Shown: positions 8,065-15,910 of the stretch, piece after piece
Numbering within the stretch: position 1 is the first letter of the stretch
Layout: each line of letters begins with the position of its first letter
Source: GCA-003244245 sp052390495
Lineage (GTDB): Bacteria > Actinomycetota > Actinomycetes > Mycobacteriales > Pseudonocardiaceae
DNA: 64,000 nucleotides
Assembly (NCBI GenBank): GCA_052390495.1
Contig: JBQTGW010000014.1
Location: 1 to 64,000, forward strand
Direction: 5' to 3'
Notes under the pieces: generated by a model
What the model was told of the DNA's origin: nothing
The model's database searches: none
The model's input: the letters and a program-made list of their open reading frames with translations, nothing else
Position numbers and translations under genes: made by a program

Positions 8065-9195
8065 ATGGCCGCTGACTTCGTGGTTCCGGATCCCACGATG
8101 CTCTACCGGATCCGGGACGGGGTGTACGCACCGGACTTGTTGATCGCCGCGGTGGCGGAGTTCGATCTGTTCTCCTGGTTGGCCCGACGCGAACCGGTGA
8201 CCGCAGCGCAGCTGTGTGCCGAACTGGGCCTGGCCACCCGACCCGCCGACGTGCTCCTGACCTACTGCGCAGCGCTCGGACTACTCGATCGCGATCTCCA
8301 CCGCGACGACGAAGTGACGACCACGGCGCTGGCCCGCACCCATCTGGTCCAGGGCTGCGCATTCGACCTGCGCTCCTACTACGGGTCCCTGATCGAGCGC
8401 CCCGCGTGCCGTGAGCTCGCCGAGGTACTACGCACCGGGGTGCCCGCGGCCTGGGCCAGCGCCGCTACCTCGGCCGAAGCGAGGTCCGGGGGTAGCGCTA
8501 CGCCATCCCATCAGGATTGGCCATCTCATCAGGATTGGCCATCCCAGCAGGATTGGTCATCCCAGCAGGATTGGTCAGGGCGGTTGGATCAGGTGGCTTT
8601 CGCTCAGCGCATCACCGCCGCGATGGACGCCCGCGGCGCCTTCCTGGGTCCAGCGCTCGCCGCCGTACTCGACGACCTACCGGCCCAGCGGGTGCTCGAC
8701 GTAGGCGGCAGCTCGGGTATTTACGCCTGCGCCTTGCTCGATCGGCGACCCGGTGCCCGAGCGGCGGTGTTCGAACGTCCGCCGGTCGACGCGGCAGCCC
8801 GAATCCTGCTCACCGACCGGGGCTACCACCAGCGGTGCGAGGTCATCACCGGCGACATGTTCACCGACCCGCTGCCTACCGGCTATGACCTGCACCTGTA
8901 CTCCCACGTACTGCACGACTGGGACACCGACCAGGTAGCGGCACTCTTGGCCGCCTCTTACGCGACCCTGCCATCGGGAGGATGGTGGGTCGATCACGAC
9001 ACCCACATCGACGCGGACAAGCGGGGGCCGCTGCCGGTGGCCGAGTACTCGGTGCTGCTGATGCACTCCACTGCGGGCAAGTGCTACTCAGTCACCGAAC
9101 TCACCGAGATCGCCCAGCAGATCGGCTTCGTCGACGTCCAGCATCGCCACAGCGCCGGGGACCGCAGCGTGATCCTCGCTCGCAAGCCCGACTGA
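8065..9195 (+). CDS. SAM-dependent O-methyltransferase (family 2)
   Basis: A 376-residue methyltransferase of the acetylserotonin/hydroxyneurosporene O-methyltransferase type. An N-terminal winged-helix dimerisation domain (about residues 1-120, with LLIAAVAEFDLFSWLARR) precedes a Rossmann SAM-binding domain starting at VLDVGGSSGIY (about 211-221). The motifs GDMFTDPLP and LHLYSHVLHDWDTDQV, with the catalytic-region His-Asp, are also visible. The methyl acceptor is unknown. Residues 147-170 are four copies of a hexapeptide (PSHQDW type) inserted between the two domains (see the 8503-8574 repeat). ATG 8065 is chosen; an ATG at 8047 and a GTG at 8017 are in frame. It is divergent from ptpA. Confidence 0.85.
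   Translation: MAADFVVPDPTMLYRIRDGVYAPDLLIAAVAEFDLFSWLARREPVTAAQLCAELGLATRPADVLLTYCAALGLLDRDLHRDDEVTTTALARTHLVQGCAFDLRSYYGSLIERPACRELAEVLRTGVPAAWASAATSAEARSGGSATPSHQDWPSHQDWPSQQDWSSQQDWSGRLDQVAFAQRITAAMDARGAFLGPALAAVLDDLPAQRVLDVGGSSGIYACALLDRRPGARAAVFERPPVDAAARILLTDRGYHQRCEVITGDMFTDPLPTGYDLHLYSHVLHDWDTDQVAALLAASYATLPSGGWWVDHDTHIDADKRGPLPVAEYSVLLMHSTAGKCYSVTELTEIAQQIGFVDVQHRHSAGDRSVILARKPD
8503..8574 (+). repeat. 18-bp x 4 in-frame tandem repeat
   Basis: Four direct 18-bp units (8503-8520, 8521-8538, 8539-8556, 8557-8574), close to CCATCCCATCAGGATTGG and differing by one or two bases, encode four hexapeptides ending in QDW. They lie in the linker between the dimerisation and SAM domains of the methyltransferase. 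A unit length divisible by three keeps the frame when copies are gained or lost. Confidence 0.95.
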
Positions 9196-9237
9196 CCGGG
9201 ACCACCACCCCCGAGCACCCGATAGCGTCGCGGTGCA

Positions 9238-10434
9238 ATGGATTACCTGCTGCGCCACCACGGCGATGTCGATGCCGCGCCGGGGCTGCTCGACTTCGCG
9301 GTCAACGTGCGCGGCGAAGGGCCGCCGACGTGGTTGCGGGAGCGACTGGTCGCCGCGCTGGACCAGCTGGGCCGCTACCCATCGGCCGCCGCCGACGCCG
9401 CAGCCCGCGCCATGGTGGCCGCCCGGCACGGTCGCGACCCGGCCGAGGTGCTCGTGCTCAACGGCACAGCGGAGGGTTTCGCATTGCTGCCCGCATTGGC
9501 GCCCAGGTGCGCTGCAGTGGTGCACCCGTCGTTCACCGAGCCTGAGGTGGCACTGCGGCAGGCGGGCATTCTCGTCCTCCGAGTGTCCACCGACAGTGCG
9601 CACCTGCTGCGCCCCGAACGGGTGCCCGCCGATGCTGATCTGGTGGTGCTCGGCAATCCCACCAACCCGACCTCTGTGCTGCATCCGGCCCAGGCGATCC
9701 GCGGGTTGGCCCGTCCCGGCCGGGTGCTCGTGGTGGACGAGGCGTTTGCCGACGCGGTGCCCGGTGAACCGGAATCACTGGCCGCCGAGCGCGACATCCC
9801 CGGTCTGTTGGTACTGCGCAGCCTCACCAAGACCTGGGCGATTCCCGGGCTGCGCGCCGGATACGCCCTGGGGGCACCGGAGTTGCTGGCCCGGCTGGTT
9901 GCACCGCGCCCGCCGTGGCCGGTCAGTAGCCTGGTGCTGGAGGCCGTGCGCGCCTGCAGCACGCCTGCCGCCGTGGCCGAGGCTCAGATCGCGGCGGCGC
10001 AGACCGCAGAGCACCGCGAGTGGCTGGCCGCCCAGCTGGCCGAGCTGCCCGGCGTCACCGTGCACGAGCCTGCCGCAGCGCCCTACCTGCTGCTGCACGT
10101 GCCGCGCGGTGACCGGGTCCGGGCTGCGCTGCGGGACGCCGGCATTGCGGTCCGACGCGCTGACACCTTCCCCGGGCTCACCTGCGACCACCTTCGCGTC
10201 GCGGTTCGGCCCCCCGAGATCGCCGCGCTGCTCGTTGCCGGGCTGCGCGCGGTACTGACCACGGCACAGGCGTCGGTAGTGCCTCCGGCACAGGCGTCGG
10301 TAGTGCCTCCGGCACAGGCGGCGTCGGTAGTGCCTCCGGCGCTCGGCGGTACGGTCGACGTTCGCATATCGCAGCGCCGCACCGATCCCGGGACGATCGG
10401 CTCGGCCAAACCGCCTGGGAGGTCACCTCGGTGA
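9238..10434 (+). CDS. cobC: CobC-like PLP aminotransferase (Rv2231c type)
   Basis: A 398-residue fold-type I PLP enzyme of the histidinol-phosphate aminotransferase/threonine-phosphate decarboxylase group, annotated CobC in mycobacteria. It is likely to supply aminopropanol phosphate for cobalamin or to act as an aminotransferase. Motifs are NGTAEGFALLPAL (PLP phosphate site), LGNPTNPTS (about 138), VVDEAFADA (about 163) and the Schiff-base Lys198 in SLTKTWAIPGLRAGYALG. Residues 343-367 are three tandem AQASVVPP units beyond the conserved fold, followed by a disordered basic tail. Its stop overlaps the next start (GTGA). The M. tuberculosis order is cobC, a Nif3-like gene, zinc ribbon, RNase H; the Nif3-like gene is missing here. 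Confidence 0.85.
   Translation: MDYLLRHHGDVDAAPGLLDFAVNVRGEGPPTWLRERLVAALDQLGRYPSAAADAAARAMVAARHGRDPAEVLVLNGTAEGFALLPALAPRCAAVVHPSFTEPEVALRQAGILVLRVSTDSAHLLRPERVPADADLVVLGNPTNPTSVLHPAQAIRGLARPGRVLVVDEAFADAVPGEPESLAAERDIPGLLVLRSLTKTWAIPGLRAGYALGAPELLARLVAPRPPWPVSSLVLEAVRACSTPAAVAEAQIAAAQTAEHREWLAAQLAELPGVTVHEPAAAPYLLLHVPRGDRVRAALRDAGIAVRRADTFPGLTCDHLRVAVRPPEIAALLVAGLRAVLTTAQASVVPPAQASVVPPAQAASVVPPALGGTVDVRISQRRTDPGTIGSAKPPGRSPR
10264..10338 (+). repeat. 24-bp x 3 in-frame tandem repeat in cobC tail
   Basis: Two identical 24-bp units (10264-10287, 10288-10311), each beginning GCACAGGCGTCGGTAGTGCC, and a third 27-bp variant (10312-10338) encode AQASVVPP twice and AQAASVVPP once. They lie after the conserved aminotransferase domain. 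Perfect identity of the first two copies suggests recent expansion. Confidence 0.95.
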
Positions 10435-11186
10435 ATGCCGATCCCGCCGCGCAACGTCGGCTACTGGACCTGGCCGAGGTGGACGCCGAACTCGACCGCA
10501 CCGCGCACCGGCGCCGCTCGTTGCCCGAGCTGGCCGAAGTCGAGCAGACCGAGCAGGAGTTGCGGACCAGGCGTGATGGTCTGGTCGATGCCGAGACCAC
10601 CGCATCGGACCTGGACCGCGAGATCCGCAAGTTGGAGTCCGAGATCGACCAGGTGCGGGCCCGCGAAGACCGCGACCGCCGATTGCTCGACTCCGGATCG
10701 ATCAGCTCCGGCAAGCAGTTGGAGGACATCCAACACGAGTTGGCCACCCTGCAACGACGTCAGACGGTCTTGGAGGACGACCTACTGGAGGTGATGGAGC
10801 GCCGCGAGGCCATCGACGCCGAGATCGGCCGCAGCCGGGCAGCACTGGCCGAGATCGAGCAACGGCTGGCCGACGCCACCAGCCGCCGCGACGACGCGCT
10901 GGGTGACTTGGCCGCCACCGAATCGCGACGGCGCGGCGAGCGCAGCACCCTGCTCAGCGCGCTGCCCAAGGATCTGGTGGCGCTCTACGAGCGAATTCGA
11001 GCCCAGAAGGGGACCGGCGCCGCCCTGCTGCGCCAACGGCGCTGCGGCGCCTGCCGATTGGAGCTGGACCGCACCGCGGTCAGAGCGCTGCTGGACGCCG
11101 CACCCACGGCGGTGCTGCGCTGCGAGGAGTGTGGCGTGTTGCTGGTGCGCACGGCCGAATCGGGCCTAGCGGGGTCCGGGCAGTGA
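10431..11186 (+). CDS. coiled-coil zinc-ribbon protein (COG1579, Rv2229c type)
   Basis: A 251-residue protein made of a long antiparallel coiled coil (about residues 20-180, heptads rich in Leu, Glu and Arg) and a C-terminal C4 zinc ribbon with CxxC pairs at about 205/208 and 231/234. The family (DUF164/COG1579) is thought to bind nucleic acid; its precise role is unknown. The GTG start overlaps the cobC stop by 4 bases, and the stop overlaps the RNase H start by 4 bases, so three genes are translationally coupled. The same neighbours occur in M. tuberculosis (Rv2231c to Rv2228c). Nothing in the protein appears degraded. Confidence 0.9.
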   Translation: MNADPAAQRRLLDLAEVDAELDRTAHRRRSLPELAEVEQTEQELRTRRDGLVDAETTASDLDREIRKLESEIDQVRAREDRDRRLLDSGSISSGKQLEDIQHELATLQRRQTVLEDDLLEVMERREAIDAEIGRSRAALAEIEQRLADATSRRDDALGDLAATESRRRGERSTLLSALPKDLVALYERIRAQKGTGAALLRQRRCGACRLELDRTAVRALLDAAPTAVLRCEECGVLLVRTAESGLAGSGQ

Positions 11187-12409
11187 CCCGACGCGTCATC
11201 ATCGAGGCCGACGGTGGCTCGCGCGGCAACCCCGGCCCGGCGGGGTACGGAGCGGTGGTGCGCGACGCGGACACCGGAGAGCTACTCGCCGAGGTGTCCG
11301 AGGGGCTGGGCACCACCACCAACAACGTCGCCGAGTATTCAGGCCTCATCGCCGGCCTGCGAGCCGCGGTTGCGCAGGGCGCAACGAGTGCCGAAGCGCG
11401 GCTGGACTCCAAGCTGGTCGTAGAGCAGATGAGCGGGCGGTGGCAGATCAAGCACCCGCACCTGCGCCCACTGGCCAGCGAGGCAGCCGCCCTGGCCCGC
11501 CAGCTCGGCAACGTCCGCTACACCTGGATACCCCGGGCCCGCAACGCCCACGCCGACCGCCTGGCCAACGAGGCCATGGACACCCAAGCCGGCCGCCCCC
11601 GCAAGCCCCGTCCTGGCGCCGATCCCGGTGTCATTCCCAACCCTGATTCCCCTCCCAACCCCGGTGCCTCCCGTGATCCCGGTGCCTCCCGTGATCCCGG
11701 TGCCGCCCGTGATCCCGGCACCGCTCGTGATCCTGGCCCAGATCGCAAGCCCGGCGCGCAGACCGCGCCACCGTCGCACTGGACCGGCGCCACCGGCATC
11801 CCGACCCGGCTACTGATGCTGCGGCACGCCCAGACCGAGTACTCCGCCCAGCGCCGCTACTCCGGACGCCGAGACCTGCCGCTCACCGAACTGGGGGAGC
11901 GTCAAGCCGAGGCCACGGCAGCCCGACTGTCCAGCACCGACGGGGTGGCCGCAGTGATCAGCTCCCCCACGCTGAGGGCCAACCAGACCGCCCAACCCGT
12001 CGCCGACGCCCTGGGTGTGCCCCTGGTCGTCCACGAAGGACTGATCGAAACGGACTTCGGCGCCTGGGAGGGCCTGACCTTCGCCGAAGCCAGGAACCGA
12101 GATCCCGACCTGCACACGCGCTGGATCACCGACACCTCGGTAGCACCCCCAGGCGGCGAAAGCATGGACGCGGTCCATCGCCGGGTACGCCAGGCACGCG
12201 ACCAGCTGATCACCAAACACGGCGCCGCCACCCTGATCGTCGTCACCCACGTAACCCCCATCAAGGCCCTACTCCGAATGGCCCTAGACGCAGGTCCCTC
12301 CCTGCTACATCGGCTGCATTTGGATCTGGCGTCCCTGTCCATAGCCGAGTTCTACCCCGACGGCCCCGCCTCAGTACGCCTGGTCAACGACACCTCCCAC
12401 CTCCCGTAA
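11183..12409 (+). CDS. bifunctional RNase H / histidine phosphatase (Rv2228c type)
   Basis: A 408-residue fusion. Residues 1-140 form a type I RNase H domain with EADGGSRGNPG (Asp near 10), NNVAEYSGL (Glu near 48), LDSKLV (Asp near 72) and a final ARNAHADRLANEA Asp. Residues about 205-400 form a histidine phosphatase with the catalytic LMLRHAQTEYS (His near 214), ISSPTLRANQTA and VVTHVTPIKALL. In M. tuberculosis the phosphatase half is a CobC-type alpha-ribazole phosphatase, linking it again to cobalamin. The linker (residues 160-189) contains five tandem DPGASR-like units. The GTG at 11183 overlaps the zinc-ribbon stop by GTGA. It is convergent with the TSUP gene. Confidence 0.93.
   Translation: MTRRVIIEADGGSRGNPGPAGYGAVVRDADTGELLAEVSEGLGTTTNNVAEYSGLIAGLRAAVAQGATSAEARLDSKLVVEQMSGRWQIKHPHLRPLASEAAALARQLGNVRYTWIPRARNAHADRLANEAMDTQAGRPRKPRPGADPGVIPNPDSPPNPGASRDPGASRDPGAARDPGTARDPGPDRKPGAQTAPPSHWTGATGIPTRLLMLRHAQTEYSAQRRYSGRRDLPLTELGERQAEATAARLSSTDGVAAVISSPTLRANQTAQPVADALGVPLVVHEGLIETDFGAWEGLTFAEARNRDPDLHTRWITDTSVAPPGGESMDAVHRRVRQARDQLITKHGAATLIVVTHVTPIKALLRMALDAGPSLLHRLHLDLASLSIAEFYPDGPASVRLVNDTSHLP
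11660..11749 (+). repeat. 18-bp x 5 in-frame tandem repeat in RNase H-phosphatase linker
   Basis: Five contiguous 18-bp units starting at 11660, 11678, 11696, 11714 and 11732 encode PGASRD-type hexapeptides between the RNase H and phosphatase domains. The first two are identical (CCCGGTGCCTCCCGTGAT) and the later ones drift progressively, giving a polarity of divergence along the array. Confidence 0.95.
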
Positions 12410-12428
12410 CCCCGCATGTCCGCCTCCC

Positions 12429-12465
12429 ATGCACGGTGTGTCCTGCGCTGATGCACGGTGTGTCC
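12429..12465. repeat. paired 15-bp ATGCACGGTGTGTCC motif
   Basis: Two copies of ATGCACGGTGTGTCC (12429-12443 and 12451-12465) lie in the short convergent gap between the RNase H gene and the TSUP gene, with weaker copies on each side. The complement, GGACACACCGTGCAT, is related to the unit of the 4612-4717 array and to a stretch inside cobN (56970-56982). Confidence 0.7.
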
Positions 12466-12487
12466 GCCCACGGTGCGCCGGATCCAC

Positions 12488-13240
12488 TCATCGGATCACC
12501 AGGTAGACCGACACCGCCAGCCCCAGCACGATCACTGCGACCCGCAACACCGGCGCGGGTAGGCGTCCGGCGAGCTTCGCGCCGAGGAAGCCCCCCACCA
12601 GGGTCGTCGGGGCGAGCAGCGCTACGGCCAGCCAGTCCACCGGAGCGCCGATCGCGAACACCACCACGCTGACCACGCTGATGATCAGCGAGAGGACGCT
12701 CTTGACGGCGTTGAGTCGACGCAGATCGTCGTGGGTGGTCAGCGCGAGCACCGCGATGAGAATTACCCCGAGCGCCCCGCCGAAGTAGCCGCCGTAGATC
12801 GCGGCGAGGAACACCGCAGGCAGCAGGATCGCCCGGCGATCCGGGGCACCGGGATGGGACGCACCGATCCACCGGGTCAGCCACGGCTGCATCCCGAGCA
12901 GCACGCTGGCCCCCGCCACCAGCGCGGGCACCACCGCGTCGAACACCTCAGCGGGCAGCACCAGCAGCAGCAGGCTGCCCAGCAGCGAGCCCACCACCGC
13001 GACACCTGCGCTCGACAGCACGCGGCCGCGCTGACCGGCCAGCCGGGAGCGGCTGCCCAGAGCCACACCGACGTAGCCGGGACACTGGGCGACCGAGTTG
13101 GTGACATTCGCCGTGAGCGGGGGAAAGCCCACCGCCAGTAGCGCCGGGAACAGCAGCAGTGACCCCCCGCCTGCCACCGCGTTGACCACTCCTGCCAGCA
13201 CACCTGCGATGACCAGCAGGACCAGCTCCCCAGAGTGCAC
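12488..13240 (-). CDS. TSUP/TauE-SafE family membrane permease
   Basis: A 250-residue polytopic membrane protein of the TSUP family (DUF81), which includes exporters of sulfite and other small organic or sulfur anions. It has about eight hydrophobic segments and the family hallmarks GVVNAVAGGGSLLLFPALLA (residues about 16-35), VAQCPGYVG and the second-half IYGGYFGGALGVILIAVLAL. The substrate cannot be predicted. The start is a GTG at 13238-13240. It is divergent from rnpB, with 43 bases between, and convergent with the RNase H gene. No pathway gene sits beside it. Confidence 0.9.
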   Translation of the reverse strand: MHSGELVLLVIAGVLAGVVNAVAGGGSLLLFPALLAVGFPPLTANVTNSVAQCPGYVGVALGSRSRLAGQRGRVLSSAGVAVVGSLLGSLLLLVLPAEVFDAVVPALVAGASVLLGMQPWLTRWIGASHPGAPDRRAILLPAVFLAAIYGGYFGGALGVILIAVLALTTHDDLRRLNAVKSVLSLIISVVSVVVFAIGAPVDWLAVALLAPTTLVGGFLGAKLAGRLPAPVLRVAVIVLGLAVSVYLVIR

Positions 13241-13283
13241 GAGGCGCCACGCTAACCAGACTCACAGCGATCTATGCTGTCGG

Positions 13284-13707
13284 GGCGGACGAGCTGGCCG
13301 GGCGGTCGCGGCTGGCTCGGAAACGGGCCCGCCGAGGAAAGTCCGGACTCCGCAGGGCAAGGTGGTTGCTAACGGCAACCCGGGGTGACCCGCGGGACAG
13401 TGCCACAGAAAACAGACCGCCCCGCCCCACGAGATCCACGGGGCCGGGGTAAGGGTGAAACGGTGGTGTAAGAGACCACCAGCGTCCCGGGTGACCGGGA
13501 CGGCTCGGTAAACCCCACCCGGAGCAAGGCCAAGAGGCGCGTCGGCCCCACGGCGCGCTGCGCAGGCGATCGAGGGTGGCCCGCCCGATGCCTGCGGGTA
13601 GGCCGCACGAGCCTGCCGGCAACGGCAGGCCTAGATAGATGACCGCCGCCCGGGACGCCGCAAGGCCCCCGGCGCACAGGATCCGGCTTACAGACCAGCT
13701 CGTCCGC
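13284..13707 (+). ncRNA. rnpB: RNase P RNA, bacterial type A
   Basis: This is the catalytic RNA of RNase P, which removes 5' leaders from tRNA precursors. The ends pair as helix P1 (GCGGACGAGCTGG at 13284-13296 with CCAGCTCGTCCGC at 13695-13707). The conserved core sequences are present: GAGGAAAGTCCGGACTCC near 13332-13349, GGTAAGGGTGAAACGGTGGT around 13448-13467, GGTAAACCCCACCCGGAGCA around 13506-13525, AGATAGATGACCGCC near 13633 and the closing ATCCGGCTTACAGACC near 13681-13696. The long variable hairpins are GC-rich, as in actinobacteria. It is transcribed on the plus strand. Its 3' flank marks the border between the conserved block and the accessory stretch that starts with an iron-regulated pair. 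Confidence 0.95.
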
Positions 13708-13847
13708 CCTGTACTTCGACCGAGTGCTCGGTTCGTCTCCGCAGACGCTCTGAGCTGCGGAGACCACCTCTCCACACCTCTCGGTAGTTCTCCTCGGGAC
13801 GGGCGCAGATCGCCGATCGCCGCTACCCAACGGCCTGTCGCCTGTGG

Positions 13848-13866
13848 TTAGGTTTAGCTAACCTGC
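13848..13866 (+). promoter_or_regulatory. IdeR/DtxR-like iron box
   Basis: TTAGGTTTAGCTAACCTGC matches the 19-bp IdeR/DtxR consensus TTAGGTTAGGCTAACCTAA at 15 of 19 positions and keeps both half-sites (TTAGGTT and CTAACCT). It ends 24 bases before the AraC-type regulator gene, in promoter position. With Fe(II) an IdeR-type repressor would be expected to silence the downstream pair. This is the only such box seen in the window. Confidence 0.7.
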
Positions 13867-13890
13867 TGCTGTGCAGCGAGGTGAGCGACC

Positions 13891-14661
13891 GTGAGCGGCG
13901 AGGTGCTTTTGCCCGACGGGTACCTGCCGGGAATAACCGTGTACGTCGAGCACTTACCGCTGGCGGGCGGCTTTGGGTTCGAGGCCCACGTGCACCGGGA
14001 GCACCAGGTGGTGTGGACGGCCTCGAGCAGCATCATGCTCGCCGTCGGCGGGCAGACCTGGGTGCTGCCGCCGACGCTCGCGCTCTGGGTGCCTGCGGGG
14101 GTCGAGCACACGACGTCGGCCCCCCGGGCCACGGCGATGCGGGGCGTCTTCGTGCACCCGCGGATCCCCTCGCCCTGGCCGGTGCCTACCGTCGTCGCCG
14201 TGACCGCCGTGGTCCGCGAGCTGATCGACCTGCTCTGCGATGTCGAGCTGCTCGGGCCGACCCGGGAGCGGGCCGAGTACCTCCTGCTCGACCTGCTGCG
14301 CCCCGTGTACGTCCACACCATCACCCTGCCGATGCCCGTCGACCCGCGCGCGCTCGAGGTGGCCCGCCACCTCGAGGAGCATCCGTCCGAGTCATTGGGC
14401 ATCAAACGCTGGGGCCGCAAGGTCGGTGCCAGCGGGCGGACCCTCTCGCGGCTCTTCGTCGAAGAGACCGGGCTCACCTTCAGCCAGTGGCGGACCAACG
14501 CCCGGATGCGGACGGCGCTCACCCGGCTCGCTGCCGGCGATCCGATCACGGCCATCGCTTTCGACGTCGGCTACAGCACGCCGAGCGCGTTCATCGCCGC
14601 CTTCCGGCGGACGACCGGCGAGACGCCGGGCAGGTACTTCCGCGATTGCACTCCGCGCTGA
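13891..14661 (+). CDS. AraC family transcriptional regulator, iron-linked
   Basis: A 256-residue regulator with an N-terminal cupin-like sensing domain (about residues 20-110: HVHREHQVVWTASSS, WVLPPTLALWVPAGVEH) and a C-terminal double helix-turn-helix of the AraC type (about 150-252: FSQWRTNARMRTALTRLA and ITAIAFDVGYSTPSAFIAAF). The GTG at 13891 follows a GAGGTGAG site. The iron box just upstream and the siderophore-binding gene just downstream indicate a role in ferric-siderophore uptake, comparable in logic to the DtxR-controlled AraC regulator RipA of Corynebacterium. The effector is unknown. No other siderophore genes are nearby. Confidence 0.88.
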   Translation: MSGEVLLPDGYLPGITVYVEHLPLAGGFGFEAHVHREHQVVWTASSSIMLAVGGQTWVLPPTLALWVPAGVEHTTSAPRATAMRGVFVHPRIPSPWPVPTVVAVTAVVRELIDLLCDVELLGPTRERAEYLLLDLLRPVYVHTITLPMPVDPRALEVARHLEEHPSESLGIKRWGRKVGASGRTLSRLFVEETGLTFSQWRTNARMRTALTRLAAGDPITAIAFDVGYSTPSAFIAAFRRTTGETPGRYFRDCTPR

Positions 14662-14730
14662 CCGCTGCTCGACATGGTCTGGCACCGTCGGGATACTGGA
14701 CGATAACTGTTCGTGTGTACGTTCACCCAC

Positions 14731-15795
14731 ATGAGCATCACTGAATGCATGTCCCACGCGGTGGCCTGCACCGCGGGTAGCCGCCCGCGGCGCCGCTTGG
14801 CCGTAGCTATCGCCGCCCTCCTCGGCGTCGCGCTCCTCCTCGGCGGCTGCGGCTCGGACGATGGCCCGCCCGCCTCCGAAGCCGAGCAGGATGGCAAGAC
14901 GTCCGTCTTCCCCGTCACCGTCACCCAGAAGTTGGGCGACGTGACGATCGAGGCCGAGCCCAAACGGGTGGTCGCCCTCGACTTCCCCAGTGCCGACAAC
15001 GCCATCGCCCTGGGCGTGGTGCCGATCGGCATGGCCGAGGTCACGTACGTGGAAGGCGGCGTCATGGCCTGGACCAAGGCAGCGCTCGGCGACCACCAGC
15101 CCGAGATCTTCAACGTGGACAACGGCTTCCCGTTCGAGACCATCGCCAGGCTCGACCCGGACCTGAACCTGGCCACCAACACCTACCCGTACATCGCCGA
15201 CCACTGGGACCAGCTCAACGCCATCGCCCCCGTCGTCGGGCACGTGGAGGAACCCTTCGTCGACCCGTGGCAGCAGGGCGTCTCCCAGGTCGGCAAGGCG
15301 CTCGGCCGCTCGGCGGAGGCCCAGCAGCTGATCGCCGACGTCGAGTCGTCGATCACCGAAGCCCGCACCGAACATCCGGAGTTTGCCGGCAAGACGGTCT
15401 CTCTCTTCCGCTACCTCGGCACTGACGGCCTCTACGTCATCAGCACCAACGAGGACCACTCCATCAAGCTCCTGCGGCAGCTCGGCTTCCACGGTGTCAC
15501 CGACACCGTCGTCAACATGCCCGGGGCGAGCGAACGCCGGGTCCTCGTCAGCCCGGAGCGCTACGCAGACCTGGAGGCCGACCTCGTCATTGGCACCGGC
15601 AGGGTGGCGCTCGAGGGGCTCGACGAGCTGGCCAATCACCCCACCTTCGCCACGCTGTCGGCCATCGCCCGTGGGGCATACATCCCGATCCCCGTCGGCC
15701 GGTCCACTTCCACGGTCCAGCCCTCAGCGCTGAGCCTGCCGTTCGCCCTCGACGAGCTGGTGCCGGAGTTCGCCAAGGCGCTCGCCGGCCAGTGA
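14731..15795 (+). CDS. ferric-siderophore ABC transporter substrate-binding lipoprotein
   Basis: A periplasmic-binding-protein-2 family lipoprotein of the FecB/FepB type, about 354 residues from ATG 14731. After a basic stretch (RPRRRLAV) and a hydrophobic helix comes the lipobox LLLGGC, so the mature protein is anchored through Cys. The binding domain has the typical opening GDVTIEAEPKRVVALDFPSAD and ends FALDELVPEFAKALAG. Starts at 14713 (GTG) and 14749 (ATG) are possible. It follows the AraC regulator by 69 bases and is bounded by the terminator at 15809-15848. No permease or ATPase gene is present, so this is a solo binding protein that must work with a transporter encoded elsewhere. Confidence 0.92.
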   Translation: MSITECMSHAVACTAGSRPRRRLAVAIAALLGVALLLGGCGSDDGPPASEAEQDGKTSVFPVTVTQKLGDVTIEAEPKRVVALDFPSADNAIALGVVPIGMAEVTYVEGGVMAWTKAALGDHQPEIFNVDNGFPFETIARLDPDLNLATNTYPYIADHWDQLNAIAPVVGHVEEPFVDPWQQGVSQVGKALGRSAEAQQLIADVESSITEARTEHPEFAGKTVSLFRYLGTDGLYVISTNEDHSIKLLRQLGFHGVTDTVVNMPGASERRVLVSPERYADLEADLVIGTGRVALEGLDELANHPTFATLSAIARGAYIPIPVGRSTSTVQPSALSLPFALDELVPEFAKALAGQ

Positions 15796-15808
15796 GATTC
15801 ACCCCTCG

Positions 15809-15848
15809 GGGGTGGTGGACCGGGCCCGGCAGCCCGGTCCACCACCCC
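15809..15848 (+). terminator. 16-bp stem-loop after siderophore-binding gene
   Basis: Arms 15809-15824 (GGGGTGGTGGACCGGG) and 15833-15848 pair perfectly over 16 bp with an 8-nt loop, starting 14 bases after the stop codon. This is a convincing factor-independent terminator without a U-tract. Confidence 0.85.
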
Positions 15849-15910
15849 TGGCGGGCCGCTCCCGGTTGACGCTCGCCGAGCTCACAGACCTCCGGCGTGA
15901 ACGTCACCGA

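Noticed and set aside
11518..11799. Minus-strand Gly-rich repeat protein opposite the RNase H linker
   Set aside because: The apparent repeat is only the reverse reading of the 18-bp coding minisatellite.
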